12,330 nucleotides of DNA, taken from assembly GCA_036520315.1 (NCBI GenBank), contig DATDJZ010000178.1, positions 1-12,330 of the forward strand, in the 5' to 3' direction. The translations under genes were made by a program, and so were the position numbers. Position 1 is the stretch's first letter, and each line of letters starts with the position of its first letter. Below are positions 1 to 7,863 of the stretch, piece by piece. The notes under the pieces were generated by a model. That model saw only the letters and a program-made list of their open reading frames with translations. It had not been told where the DNA came from and did not search any database. Source of the stretch: DASUPK01 sp036520315 (lineage in GTDB: Bacteria > Actinomycetota > Thermoleophilia > Solirubrobacterales > 70-9).

Positions 1-14
1 GGGAAAGTCGACAA

Positions 15-1235
15 ATGGACGCGACCGAACCCAAGATCGGCGAGACCCGACTCACGGGCTCCAGCTCCCGGACCGCCGAGCTCCTCGACGAGCTCTCGAC
101 GGCCGACACCGACGGCGCCGCGACCCGCCTCGCCCTGAAGCGCGCCGCGGAGGCAGTGAACGCTGAGCTCTGCGTCTACGTCGACGGCGACCTCACCGAG
201 AGCGCCACCTCCGAGGTCATCCTCGTGGTGCCGGTACACGGCCGGCTCCATGGCCACCTCGTCTTGGCGCGAGCCAGCCACACCTTCACCGCCACAGAGC
301 GCGAAGAAATCCAGGCGATCGCCCGCGCCCTCAGCCTCTTCGAACCCGGCCTCGGCCCAAAGCTGCCCGACCGCCTGACCCTTCAGGACGAGCTCGCGGC
401 CGCGCTCCCCCGCGGCGAGATCCAGACCTACTTCCTGCCAACGGTGGATCTCCGCACCGCACGCGTCACCGGCGTCGAGGCACTGGCGCGCTGGTTCCAT
501 CCCGAGCGCGGCGTTCTCCAGCCCGCCGATTTCCTCGGCATCGCGGAGGCCGGCGGCTTGATGCCCGCCATCACCGAGCGGGTGATCGAGCTCGGGGTGC
601 GAGCCGCCGGCGACTGGTGGCGCTCCGGCCTCCAGCTCGAGCTGTCTGTGAACCTTCCCGCCGCGGTCCTCACGGAACCGGACCAGCGGCCCCAGGAATT
701 CGTTCGCGAGATCCTCTCGCATGCCGGGCTGCCGTCCGAGGCGCTCCGCTTCGACCTCCCCGAGGATGCCGTGATGAGGGCATCGGATCCCGCCGCGGCA
801 CTGCAACGGCTCACGACGGTCGGCAACTCGATCTCGATCGATGACTTCGGCACCGGGCACATCGCCCTCGGTCGCCTGGAGCGTCTCGCCGTCGACGAGC
901 TCAAGATCGACCGCTCCCTGATCCGCGCCCTCGCCCGCCGCGGCGACAAGGCCCTGGTCCGCTCGACCATCCACCTCGCGCGCCAGCTGGATCTGCGGGT
1001 GGTGGCAGAGGGAGTGGAGTCGGAGGAGACGTGGCGTCAGCTCCGCGGCATGGGCTGCGACGCTGCCCAGGGCTTCCTGATCGGGGCGCCGATGCCGGCT
1101 CGCGAGTTCCTCGCCTGGATTTCCTCCTGGGACGCGCGTGGGCGCGAGCTCAATACGATCTCGCGGGAGCACGTCGAGCTCGCCAAGCCGCGCACCCGCC
1201 AGCGCTCGCACGCGCGGGACAAGGCGCCCGCCTAG
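15..1235 (+). CDS. EAL-domain c-di-GMP phosphodiesterase with GAF-like N-terminus
   Basis: A 406-residue soluble protein. Residues ~20-112 look like a degenerate GAF-type sensory domain. Residues ~118-370 form an EAL domain, the family that hydrolyses cyclic di-GMP to pGpG. Visible signatures are EALARW (155-160), SVNLPA with N213, DDFGTG (276-281), ELKIDR with K297, AEGVE (331-335) and QGFL (352-355). The usual LEITE-type segment reads FDLPED (246-251), so the first metal-binding Glu is replaced by Asp (247), which may lower activity. No GGDEF domain or membrane segment is present. The ATG at 15 follows GGGAAAG at 1-7, a plausible ribosome-binding site. The gene converges on the permease, and the two stop codons interlock. 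The EAL assignment is firm. Catalytic activity and the GAF label are inferred. Confidence 0.93.
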   Translation: MDATEPKIGETRLTGSSSRTAELLDELSTADTDGAATRLALKRAAEAVNAELCVYVDGDLTESATSEVILVVPVHGRLHGHLVLARASHTFTATEREEIQAIARALSLFEPGLGPKLPDRLTLQDELAAALPRGEIQTYFLPTVDLRTARVTGVEALARWFHPERGVLQPADFLGIAEAGGLMPAITERVIELGVRAAGDWWRSGLQLELSVNLPAAVLTEPDQRPQEFVREILSHAGLPSEALRFDLPEDAVMRASDPAAALQRLTTVGNSISIDDFGTGHIALGRLERLAVDELKIDRSLIRALARRGDKALVRSTIHLARQLDLRVVAEGVESEETWRQLRGMGCDAAQGFLIGAPMPAREFLAWISSWDARGRELNTISREHVELAKPRTRQRSHARDKAPA

Positions 1236-3163
1236 CTCGTCACCTCGGCTGGCTCCTCCTCCGGCGGCGCCGTGAGCAGCACCCGGCAGGGGGCCTTCTT
1301 GAGCACGTATTCGGTCACCTCTCCGATCTCGTCCGGCCGAGCGCCCCCGATTCCGCCGAGGATCGCACCGCCCCTGACGCGCGTTGGAGGCTCGCCGCCC
1401 ATCACGATCACCTCGGCGCCCTTGTCCCGCGCCTCCTGAACGATTCCCGACCCCAGCGACCGCGCCGCGACCAGACTCGTGGTCACCTCGACGTTCTCGT
1501 ACTCGTCGCCGACCTCCCGCGCGCGCTCCAGCGCGCGGTCGGCCCGCTCCCGCACCGACTTCGGCAGCGGCGAGTCGAGCGGGACGGTGAGCGGCAGCTC
1601 CGCCACATAGACCACGTCCAGCCTCGGCGGGCGCTCCCCCTCCCCCACCTGCGCGTCTGCGAGCCGGCCCGCGGTGCTGACGATGTCGTCATCGAGCTTC
1701 GTCCCGAACACCGGCACCAGGATCGTCGAGTACTCCACCTCCGCGGGCTGCTTTTTGAGCGAGGCCTCCGGCACCTGAACCCGCCTGGTCAGCGGCGTCC
1801 CCTCCACATAGCGCCGGTAGATCACATAGAAGACCAGCCCGAACGCCATCCAGCCTCCGCCCACCCAGACGGCAGTGTGGTGCAGCACGAAGACGCTGAT
1901 CCAGGCGAGCCCGCTGACCACCGCGCCGAAGATCGCCGGCAGCGGCAGCTCGTGCGAGCCGATCCTCACGTTCCAGGGCACCCGGTAGGGACGTTCCAGG
2001 TCCGGTTCGAGGATGCGTAATCGGACGATCGAGATCTGCGCGATCGTCACCGCGAGCAGCGCCCCAAAGGCGTAGACGCGCGCCAGGAAGCGGATATCTC
2101 CCGGGATCGCCAGGGCCAGCGCCAGCACGGCCGCGATCCCGATCGCGATGTAGGGAGTGGAGTAGGTCGACTCAAGCTTCCCGGCCCAGCTCGGTATCTG
2201 CCGATTCGTCGCCAGGACGTAGACGTGCCGCGAAAGGCCGAGCATCGCGCCATTCGCGGCCCAGAAGAGCACCGGCACAGCGACCAGCATCACCGCCCAC
2301 TTCATGAAGTCGGACAGGAAGCCGTGGTCGTAGTTCGCGACCACCCCCAGGATCGGCTCCTCGATGTACTGGCCCGCCAGAGCGGTCTCCGGCCCATCCG
2401 GGCCGGGGACGACGGGCACGGCCATCAGCGCCACCGCCGCGATCCCCGCGTAGATCACCGGGATCGCAATCGCGCCCACGCCCAGCACTCTCTTCAGGTC
2501 TCCCGGCTCGAACTCGAGGTCCGGCGCCAGATCGCTGGCCGCCTCGATCCCCGCGTAGGCGATCGTCGCGATCACCAGCGAGTAGATGATGTCCCGAATG
2601 CTCGGCGTGTTGAAGAGGTCGAGCTGGTCGGTGAGCCGGTCCGGATGCAGAACCACGAGCAACCCGACCACGATCACCAGCAGCTGCAGCCCCAGTTCCG
2701 CCAGGGCCAGCACGACCAGCCGCCGCTGCCGGTTGCGCCCGGTTACGTCGGCGATGTTGAGGATCGCCGCCAGCGCGATCACCAGCGCGGCGACCGCCAG
2801 CTCCACGTCCCCCCCACCGAACGTCCCCGAGATCGGTGTCAGGTAGTGCGAGACCGTGATCGCCGCCGCCGCGATCACGATCAGGTAGTCGATCAGGATC
2901 GCCCAGCCCGCGATGAAGCTGATCAGCTCGTTGAAGGCATGGCGCGCGAACGTCGCCGAGCCGCCCCGCTGCCTGAGCATCGCGCCGCCCTCGACATAGG
3001 ACAGGGAGGTGAGCGCGAACATCAGCCCCGCGAGCAGGAAGATCACGGGCGTCAGGCCCAGCCCGTGATCCGCAACCACCCCGATCGAGAAGTAGATCGA
3101 GAAGCCGACCGCCGCCGACGCAGCGGTGTAGAGGAACGGCACGCCGAGCCAGCGCCTCATCAT
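1232..3163 (-). CDS. APC-superfamily amino acid/polyamine permease with C-terminal universal stress (USP) domain
   Basis: A 643-residue integral membrane transporter. Residues 1 to ~455 hold about twelve hydrophobic segments of the amino acid-polyamine-organocation type, including a loop with SYVEGGAMLRQRGGSATFARHAF-like character typical of family members. From residue ~478 a USP domain begins (YSTILVPVFG) and ends in a modified nucleotide-binding loop (VIVMGGEPP, then GGAILGG) and CRVLL. Permease-USP fusions are known in actinobacteria, where the USP part is thought to regulate transport; the substrate cannot be read here. I place the start at the ATG at 3163 (or the adjacent ATG at 3160). 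It lies 10 bases past the upstream stop with GAGGG just before it. A longer reading from a GTG at 3259 would overlap the upstream gene heavily and lacks such a site. This is the last gene of the minus-strand run. Confidence 0.92.
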   Translation of the reverse strand: MMRRWLGVPFLYTAASAAVGFSIYFSIGVVADHGLGLTPVIFLLAGLMFALTSLSYVEGGAMLRQRGGSATFARHAFNELISFIAGWAILIDYLIVIAAAAITVSHYLTPISGTFGGGDVELAVAALVIALAAILNIADVTGRNRQRRLVVLALAELGLQLLVIVVGLLVVLHPDRLTDQLDLFNTPSIRDIIYSLVIATIAYAGIEAASDLAPDLEFEPGDLKRVLGVGAIAIPVIYAGIAAVALMAVPVVPGPDGPETALAGQYIEEPILGVVANYDHGFLSDFMKWAVMLVAVPVLFWAANGAMLGLSRHVYVLATNRQIPSWAGKLESTYSTPYIAIGIAAVLALALAIPGDIRFLARVYAFGALLAVTIAQISIVRLRILEPDLERPYRVPWNVRIGSHELPLPAIFGAVVSGLAWISVFVLHHTAVWVGGGWMAFGLVFYVIYRRYVEGTPLTRRVQVPEASLKKQPAEVEYSTILVPVFGTKLDDDIVSTAGRLADAQVGEGERPPRLDVVYVAELPLTVPLDSPLPKSVRERADRALERAREVGDEYENVEVTTSLVAARSLGSGIVQEARDKGAEVIVMGGEPPTRVRGGAILGGIGGARPDEIGEVTEYVLKKAPCRVLLTAPPEEEPAEVTS

Positions 3164-3173
3164 CGGTCGGCCC

Positions 3174-3374
3174 TCATCCGCGCATCGAGAGGTAGAGCCG
3201 CCCCGAGCCGAGGGCGATGAAGAGCAGCCCGAAGAGCACACCGACTGCCAGCGGCCCACCGCCCCGCGCCAGCGTGACGATCAGCATTGCAACGCCGAAC
3301 CCGATGATCGTCACCGAAAAGATCCGGACCGCCAGCTGATAGCCCTCGTCCGCCGATGATCGTTTCCTATTCAC
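3174..3374 (-). CDS. small two-helix membrane protein, unknown function
   Basis: A 66-residue protein starting VNRKRSSADEG, with two hydrophobic stretches (around residues 14-34 and 39-58) separated by a glycine-rich turn, and a short basic C-terminus. I do not recognise a named family. The same frame is open upstream to GTG codons at 3398 and 3404 (76 residues). Those codons lie inside the loop of a 7-bp hairpin just after hppA, and their extra residues look non-coding, so the GTG at 3374 is preferred; neither has a good Shine-Dalgarno sequence. The gene sits between hppA and the permease, and its stop is 10 bases from the permease start. That suggests co-translation and perhaps an accessory role for the transporter, which is inference only. 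Confidence 0.72.
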   Translation of the reverse strand: MNRKRSSADEGYQLAVRIFSVTIIGFGVAMLIVTLARGGGPLAVGVLFGLLFIALGSGRLYLSMRG

Positions 3375-3388
3375 GGCTTCGCCATATG

Positions 3389-3412
3389 CGGCCGCCACGC
3401 ACACCGCGGCCG
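3389..3412 (-). other. 7-bp hairpin between hppA and the small membrane gene
   Basis: CGGCCGC (3389-3395) and GCGGCCG (3406-3412) are perfect inverted repeats separated by a 10-base loop. They lie 15 bases beyond the hppA stop. No T-run follows on the minus strand, so this is not a canonical terminator. It could be an mRNA-stabilising or attenuating hairpin that lowers expression of the two downstream genes relative to hppA. It also argues against the GTG starts at 3404 and 3398 for the small gene. Confidence 0.5.
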
Positions 3413-3426
3413 AATCAAGAACGTCC

Positions 3427-5502
3427 TTATAGGGCGATTATGGGGATGATCAGGATGGCGACGATGTTCGCCACCTTGATCATCGGGTTGATCGCAGGCC
3501 CGGCCGTGTCCTTGTAGGGATCGCCGACCGTGTCGCCGGTGACCGCCGCCGCGTGGGCCTCCGAGCCCTTGCCCCCGAACGCCCCGTCCTCAATCAGTTT
3601 CTTCGCGTTGTCCCACGCACCGCCCCCGGCGGTCATCGAGATCGCCATGAAGACACCGACGACGATCACGCCGATCAGCAACCCACCGAGTGCCTGGTAC
3701 GAGATCACCCCGACGATCAGCGGGACCAGGATCGGGATCAGCGAGGGCAGAACCATCTCCCGCTGGGCCGCGGCGGTGACGATCCGCACCGCGTGCCCGT
3801 ACTCGGGCTTCTCGGTCCCCTGCATGATCCCCGGGTGCTCTCGGAACTGACGGCGCACCTCCTCGACCACTCCGCCGCCGGCCCTTCCGACCGCCTCGAT
3901 CGCAAGCGACGAGAACAGGTAGACCATCATCCCGCCGATCAGCAGCCCGATCAGCACCGGCGGCTCGAAGATCTGGAAGCTGAGCACCTTGTCGCCGGCC
4001 TCCTCCTGCAACTCGCTGGTGAAGGCGTTGAAGAGAACCAGTGCCGCGAGGGCGGCGGAGCCGATCGCGTATCCCTTGGTGACCGCCTTCGTCGTGTTGC
4101 CGACCGCGTCGAGCGGATCGGTGACGTTGCGGACCTCCTCCGGCAGGTCGGCCATCTCGGCGATCCCGCCCGCGTTGTCGGTGATCGGGCCGAAGGCGTC
4201 CAGCGCCACGATCAGGCCGGTGAGCGAGAGCTGCGCCATCACCGCGACCCCAATGCCATAGATGCCATCCGTCCCACCGCCGGCCAGCTTCCAGGCGCCG
4301 AGGATCGCGAAGGCGAGCACCAGGACGGGCAGCGAGGTGGACTGGAGACCCTGGGCGAGGCCCTGGATGATGTTGGTCGCGTGGCCGGTCTCGGAGGCGC
4401 GCGCGATCGTCCTCACCGGGCGGAACCGGGTGGAGGTGTAGAAGTCGGTAAGGATGAAGAGCAGGGCGGTGACGCCGACGCCGATCAACCCGCATAGCCA
4501 GAGGTCGGCCACGCTGGTGTTGCCGAGCGCCCCGCCGCCGAGCGGGTCCTCCATCAGCCACTTCGTGATCGGATAGAAGGCCGCGGCCGAGAGGGCGGCC
4601 GAGACCGCCAGGCCCCTGTAGAGCGCCGCCTCGACGTTGCCGGTCCGGGTGCGGACCGAGAGTGCCCCGATGATCGAGGCGATGATCGCGACGGCCCCGA
4701 TCGCCAGTGGGTAGATCGCCACCTCGCGGGTGAAGTCGGGGAACTGGATCACGCCGAGGAGCATCACGGCTACGGCGGTGACCGCGTAGGTCTCGAACAG
4801 GTCGGCCGCCATCCCGGCGCAGTCCCCGACGTTGTCGCCGACGTTGTCGGCGATCACCGCCGGGTTGCGCGGGTCGTCCTCGGGGATCCCCGCCTCGATC
4901 TTCCCGACCAGGTCCGCCCCGACGTCGGCTGCCTTGGTGAAGATGCCGCCGCCCAGACGGGCGAAGACGGAGATCAATGAGCCACCGAAACCGAGCCCGA
5001 CGAGAGCATCGACCGCGTCCTTGTCGGAGAGGTCCGTGAAGATCAGTAGCGCTCCGAAGTAGCCGGCGACTCCCAACAGGGCGAGGCCGACCACGAGCAG
5101 CCCGGTGACCGAGCCGCCCTTGAAGGCGATGTCGAGCGCCGGCGGAATGCCACCGCGAGCCGCCTCGGCCACGCGGGCATTGGCCCTCACAGACAGGTTC
5201 ATGCCGATGAACCCTGCGGCCCCGGAAAACACGCCCCCGATCAGGAAGCCGATCGCGGTCTCCACGTTCTGCAGCGGGATCAGCAGGATCGCGACGACCA
5301 CGCCGACCCCGGCGATGATCATGTACTGGCGCTTCAGGTAGGCGCTGGCGCCCTCCTGCACCGCCCCCGAGATCTCCTGCATCAGCTCGTTGCCCGGCGA
5401 CTTCGCCAGCAGTCGCTGGGTCACCAGCAGTCCGTAGACAACCGCCGCGGCCGCGCAACCGAGCGCGACAACGATGCCGTAATCGGTGAAGAAGTCAGTC
5501 AA
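3427..5502 (-). CDS. hppA: membrane-bound proton-translocating pyrophosphatase, K+-independent type
   Basis: A 691-residue, multi-spanning membrane enzyme that couples pyrophosphate hydrolysis to proton export. The whole family signature is present: DVGADLVGK (193-201), the Asp-rich pyrophosphate/Mg site from DDPRNP to NVGDNVGD (209-227), DNAGGIAEM (442-450), and a second acidic cluster near the C-terminus (GDTVGDPYKDTAGPAINP). The segment GNTTKAVTKG puts Lys at 472 and Thr at 475. In this family Lys in place of Ala there marks K+-independent, H+-pumping enzymes. Length is normal for bacterial members. The start is a TTG at 5502, with GGGAG eight bases upstream and no better ATG nearby. It lies 49 bases after the DUF1844-like gene on the same strand. 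The enzyme probably recovers energy from biosynthetic pyrophosphate. Confidence 0.97.
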   Translation of the reverse strand: MTDFFTDYGIVVALGCAAAAVVYGLLVTQRLLAKSPGNELMQEISGAVQEGASAYLKRQYMIIAGVGVVVAILLIPLQNVETAIGFLIGGVFSGAAGFIGMNLSVRANARVAEAARGGIPPALDIAFKGGSVTGLLVVGLALLGVAGYFGALLIFTDLSDKDAVDALVGLGFGGSLISVFARLGGGIFTKAADVGADLVGKIEAGIPEDDPRNPAVIADNVGDNVGDCAGMAADLFETYAVTAVAVMLLGVIQFPDFTREVAIYPLAIGAVAIIASIIGALSVRTRTGNVEAALYRGLAVSAALSAAAFYPITKWLMEDPLGGGALGNTSVADLWLCGLIGVGVTALLFILTDFYTSTRFRPVRTIARASETGHATNIIQGLAQGLQSTSLPVLVLAFAILGAWKLAGGGTDGIYGIGVAVMAQLSLTGLIVALDAFGPITDNAGGIAEMADLPEEVRNVTDPLDAVGNTTKAVTKGYAIGSAALAALVLFNAFTSELQEEAGDKVLSFQIFEPPVLIGLLIGGMMVYLFSSLAIEAVGRAGGGVVEEVRRQFREHPGIMQGTEKPEYGHAVRIVTAAAQREMVLPSLIPILVPLIVGVISYQALGGLLIGVIVVGVFMAISMTAGGGAWDNAKKLIEDGAFGGKGSEAHAAAVTGDTVGDPYKDTAGPAINPMIKVANIVAILIIPIIAL

Positions 5503-5551
5503 GGTGAAGGCTCCCGTCGGGTTCGTGGAAAGCGGCGCGGAAGTCTATCCG

Positions 5552-5980
5552 TCAGCTACCCGGCGGCGTCCAGAGGTCCGAATCGCCCTTGGGAGGCCCC
5601 GAAGTTCCCTGCTCGCCGGCGCCTTCTGCGCCCTCAGCCCCCTCCTCGGCGGCCGCCCCCTCCCCCGCGTGCTTGGCGTAGAGCAGCTGCAGCTCCGAGA
5701 TCGCCTGGCGCAGCTGCGCCTGGGCGTCGGGCTTGACCAGGTCGGCCAGCGCGCGAGCCGCATCGATCCCCACCTTGGCCTGGTCGAGATCACGCTCCTC
5801 GTCGATCGCGATCCTCCGCGCCGACAGGTTGAGGATGCTGACCGCGCTCTGCAGGACCACGTCCTCGACCCGCACCTTCCGGATCTCCTCCTCGAGCTGT
5901 GCCCGAAGCTCCTCCTCGGTCGGCTGCCCCGCCGCGCCCTCGGGCCCCGCCGATCCCTCCTGCTGCTCCTCATCTGCCAC
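5552..5980 (-). CDS. small acidic protein with DUF1844-like helical core
   Basis: A 142-residue protein. The N-terminus is acidic and low-complexity (residues 1-20, Glu/Gln/Gly/Ala). A helical core at ~21-103 carries VVLQSAVSILNLSARRI and ends SELQLLYAKHAG. The tail is Glu/Gly/Ala-rich. The core resembles the DUF1844 family, widespread small proteins of unknown function; this is pattern recognition, not an alignment. I chose the GTG at 5980 because the acidic reading starts there. The upstream extension in this frame (to 6112) is antisense-like arginine-rich sequence lying inside the ligase gene. The start overlaps the ligase stop by 11 bases, implying translational coupling. It precedes hppA by 49 bases. 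Confidence 0.8.
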   Translation of the reverse strand: MADEEQQEGSAGPEGAAGQPTEEELRAQLEEEIRKVRVEDVVLQSAVSILNLSARRIAIDEERDLDQAKVGIDAARALADLVKPDAQAQLRQAISELQLLYAKHAGEGAAAEEGAEGAEGAGEQGTSGPPKGDSDLWTPPGS

Positions 5981-7151
5981 TGACTGCGCCCTCCGGTGCG
6001 TAGGTCCTCCGAGTCTCCTCCACCGAGTGGCGGTAGATCTCCTCGATCGGCGCGCCCTCGGCGAAACGAGCATATGCGCGCTGGGCACCATTGCGCTCCG
6101 GAAGCTCCACATCCAGACCGAGGCTTTGCCTGGCCGGCTCGGTCCAGGCGACGATCTCCTCCAGCACGGTCCTGGTGGGCACCACCCGGCGGCCCCGGAA
6201 ATCGATCATCTCACCATCCATCCCATGGCGGATCGCCCTCCACAGGTTCTCCTCGATCTCGCGCTGACGAAGCGGCTCCGGCGAGCGGCCCTCGTCGAGA
6301 TCGATCGCCGCCTGTGACACGCAGGCGGCGATCAACGCCGCCAGGTTGAGCGACTCATCCCCGCGCGTCTGCGCGTCGCAGATGCGCACCTCGACCGTGC
6401 CGAAGTAGTGATGCGGCCGCACGCTCCACCACAGCTGCGTGGCCTCGACTATCGAGTCCGTGTCCTCGAGGAGCTGCACGAAGTCGGCGTAGGTGCGCCA
6501 GTCGCCGAATGGCTCGTGAACGCCGCAGCGCGGGAACGTGCGCGTGAAGATCTCGGTCCGTACCGAGTGCAATCCGGTGTCGCGGTGATCGAGGAACGGG
6601 GAGTTGGCGGAGAGCGCCAGCAGGGCCGGCAGCAGCTCGCGCATCCGGTCCGAGACCTCGACGGCACGATCGGCCCCCCGCACGCCGACGTGGACGTGCA
6701 GGCTCCAGGTGTTGTTGCGCTGCGCGACCCAGCGCAGATCCTGCTCGAGCCGGCGGTAGTGCTCCGTGTTGATGATGTGCTGGTCGAGGTAGTTCGCCCA
6801 AGGATGGGTTCCCATCGCCGCCAGCGCAAGTCCCATCTCGTCTGCAACGGCGAACAGCCGGGCCCGTCTCGCCCGCTGCCGGTCCGCCGCATCCGCGAAG
6901 GTCTCACCGCGCCCTGAGCGGATCTCGATCTCGGTGTCGATCAGCTCGCCCTTGACCGCGGGCGCAAGTTCGGGGTCGCGTAGGCAGGCCGCCCGCAATT
7001 CCTCGAAGCGATGCTCGAGGTCGAGGATCGCCGGATCCACGATCGCGAACTCCTCCTCGATCCCGATCGTGAAGTCGGTCGAGGCCTCGAAGATCTCGCG
7101 CACCGCCTCGAGGTCAAGTGCGTCGTGCCGTGGCTCCGGATCGGTTGTCAC
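5970..7151 (-). CDS. glutamate-cysteine ligase family 2 (GCS2/YbdK-type carboxylate-amine ligase)
   Basis: A 393-residue cytosolic ATP-dependent ligase of the GCS2 family, which joins glutamate to cysteine or another amine. Family marks: FTIGIEEEF (27-35, acidic metal-binding residues), ELIDTEIEI (69-77), a thiol-ligase-type LHVHVGV (151-157), SANSPF (181-186) and a stretch from WWSVRPHHYF to EVRICDAQT (241-262). Length fits the family (about 370-400). Actinobacteria usually make mycothiol rather than glutathione. The product could therefore be gamma-glutamylcysteine for ergothioneine-type chemistry, or an unrelated amide, and the sequence does not decide. The GTG at 7151 is 15 bases after the rex stop, with GAGGGG overlapping that stop. 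Placement directly behind a redox sensor supports a thiol or redox role. Confidence 0.88.
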   Translation of the reverse strand: MTTDPEPRHDALDLEAVREIFEASTDFTIGIEEEFAIVDPAILDLEHRFEELRAACLRDPELAPAVKGELIDTEIEIRSGRGETFADAADRQRARRARLFAVADEMGLALAAMGTHPWANYLDQHIINTEHYRRLEQDLRWVAQRNNTWSLHVHVGVRGADRAVEVSDRMRELLPALLALSANSPFLDHRDTGLHSVRTEIFTRTFPRCGVHEPFGDWRTYADFVQLLEDTDSIVEATQLWWSVRPHHYFGTVEVRICDAQTRGDESLNLAALIAACVSQAAIDLDEGRSPEPLRQREIEENLWRAIRHGMDGEMIDFRGRRVVPTRTVLEEIVAWTEPARQSLGLDVELPERNGAQRAYARFAEGAPIEEIYRHSVEETRRTYAPEGAVSGR

Positions 7152-7166
7152 CCGCGGGCCCGCCCC

Positions 7167-7844
7167 TCAGGTCAAATAGAAGTAGAGGGCGTAGAGCAGG
7201 TCGACGGCCGGACTCGACGTGTGCACCGTCACGTCCGGCGGGACCTGCAGGAGCCGCTCGGAGTAGTTGAAGATGATCTTGACGTCGGAGCGGACCAGGC
7301 GGTCGGCCACCTCCTGAGCCGCGCCCGCGGGGACGGCGAGGACGCCGACGACGACCTGCTCGCGCTTCACGACCTCGTCGATCTGGTCGAAGGAACGCAC
7401 CTCGAGTCCGCCGATCTGCTTGCCGATCAGGTTGGGATCGACGTCGAACATCGCCACGATGCGGAACCCGTGGTCGGCGAATATGTCCGAGCTGGCGATC
7501 GCCTGGCCGAGGTGGCCGGCGCCGAAGAGGGCGATGTTGTGCTGGCCGGCGGTGCGGAGGATCTTGCGGATCTCGTTGACCAGCGACTCGACGTTGTATC
7601 CGACCCCGCGCTTGCCGAACTTGCCGAAGCCGGAGAGATCGCGCCGGATCTGGGTCGAGTTGATGTGCGTGTAGTCGGAGAGCTCCTGCGAGGAGATCGT
7701 GTTCTTGCCCATCTTGCGCGCCTGGGTCAGCACCTGCAGGTAGCGCGAAAGCCTCGCCGCGACCCCTAGCGAAAGGCGGTCGCCATCCGAGAGGTCCGAG
7801 GCCCCCTGCTGCTCGGCGGTGTCCGCCGCCACGTCCTCGATCAT
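7167..7844 (-). CDS. rex: redox-sensing transcriptional repressor Rex
   Basis: A 225-residue DNA-binding repressor that senses the NADH/NAD+ ratio. An N-terminal winged helix (about 25-95) carries SRYLQVL, then SSQELSDYTHINSTQIRRDL and GKFGKRGVGY, the highly conserved Rex recognition region. A Rossmann fold follows with GAGHLG (108-113) and FDVDP (133-137). A C-terminal domain-swap helix ends YALYFYLT. Length is normal. The start is the ATG at 7844. An upstream in-frame start at 7898 would add residues copied from the integrase overlap and is rejected. No Shine-Dalgarno sequence precedes 7844, but GATACC lies eight bases ahead, so translation may be leaderless. It is the first gene of the six-gene minus-strand run. 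I found no Rex operator (TTGTGA-type palindrome) by eye. Confidence 0.96.
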   Translation of the reverse strand: MIEDVAADTAEQQGASDLSDGDRLSLGVAARLSRYLQVLTQARKMGKNTISSQELSDYTHINSTQIRRDLSGFGKFGKRGVGYNVESLVNEIRKILRTAGQHNIALFGAGHLGQAIASSDIFADHGFRIVAMFDVDPNLIGKQIGGLEVRSFDQIDEVVKREQVVVGVLAVPAGAAQEVADRLVRSDVKIIFNYSERLLQVPPDVTVHTSSPAVDLLYALYFYLT

Positions 7845-7852
7845 GCGGACAA

Positions 7853-7858
7853 GGTATC
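7853..7858 (-). promoter_or_regulatory. possible -10 element for leaderless rex transcription
   Basis: On the minus strand GATACC ends eight bases before the rex ATG, the distance expected if transcription begins at the start codon itself. No Shine-Dalgarno sequence is present. A convincing -35 box is not visible; the region where it should lie is the 3' end of the integrase remnant. The same layout occurs at the SnoaL array (GATACT, nine bases before its ATG). Confidence 0.32.
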
Positions 7859-7863
7859 GAGAC

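Noticed and set aside
2225..3220. 331-codon plus-strand open frame
   Set aside because: Lies antisense to the permease and small membrane gene; its product is Arg/His/Asp-rich and low in hydrophobic residues, the usual look of a GC-rich antisense frame.
3590..5458. 622-codon minus-strand frame inside hppA and a 314-codon plus-strand frame over the same region
   Set aside because: hppA is unmistakable in its own frame over the whole interval; both others are Arg/Gly/Asp-rich shadow translations.
5981..6112. Longer start for the DUF1844-like protein
   Set aside because: The extra 44 residues are Arg/Ser-rich and lie within the ligase coding sequence; the acidic protein-like part begins at the GTG at 5980.
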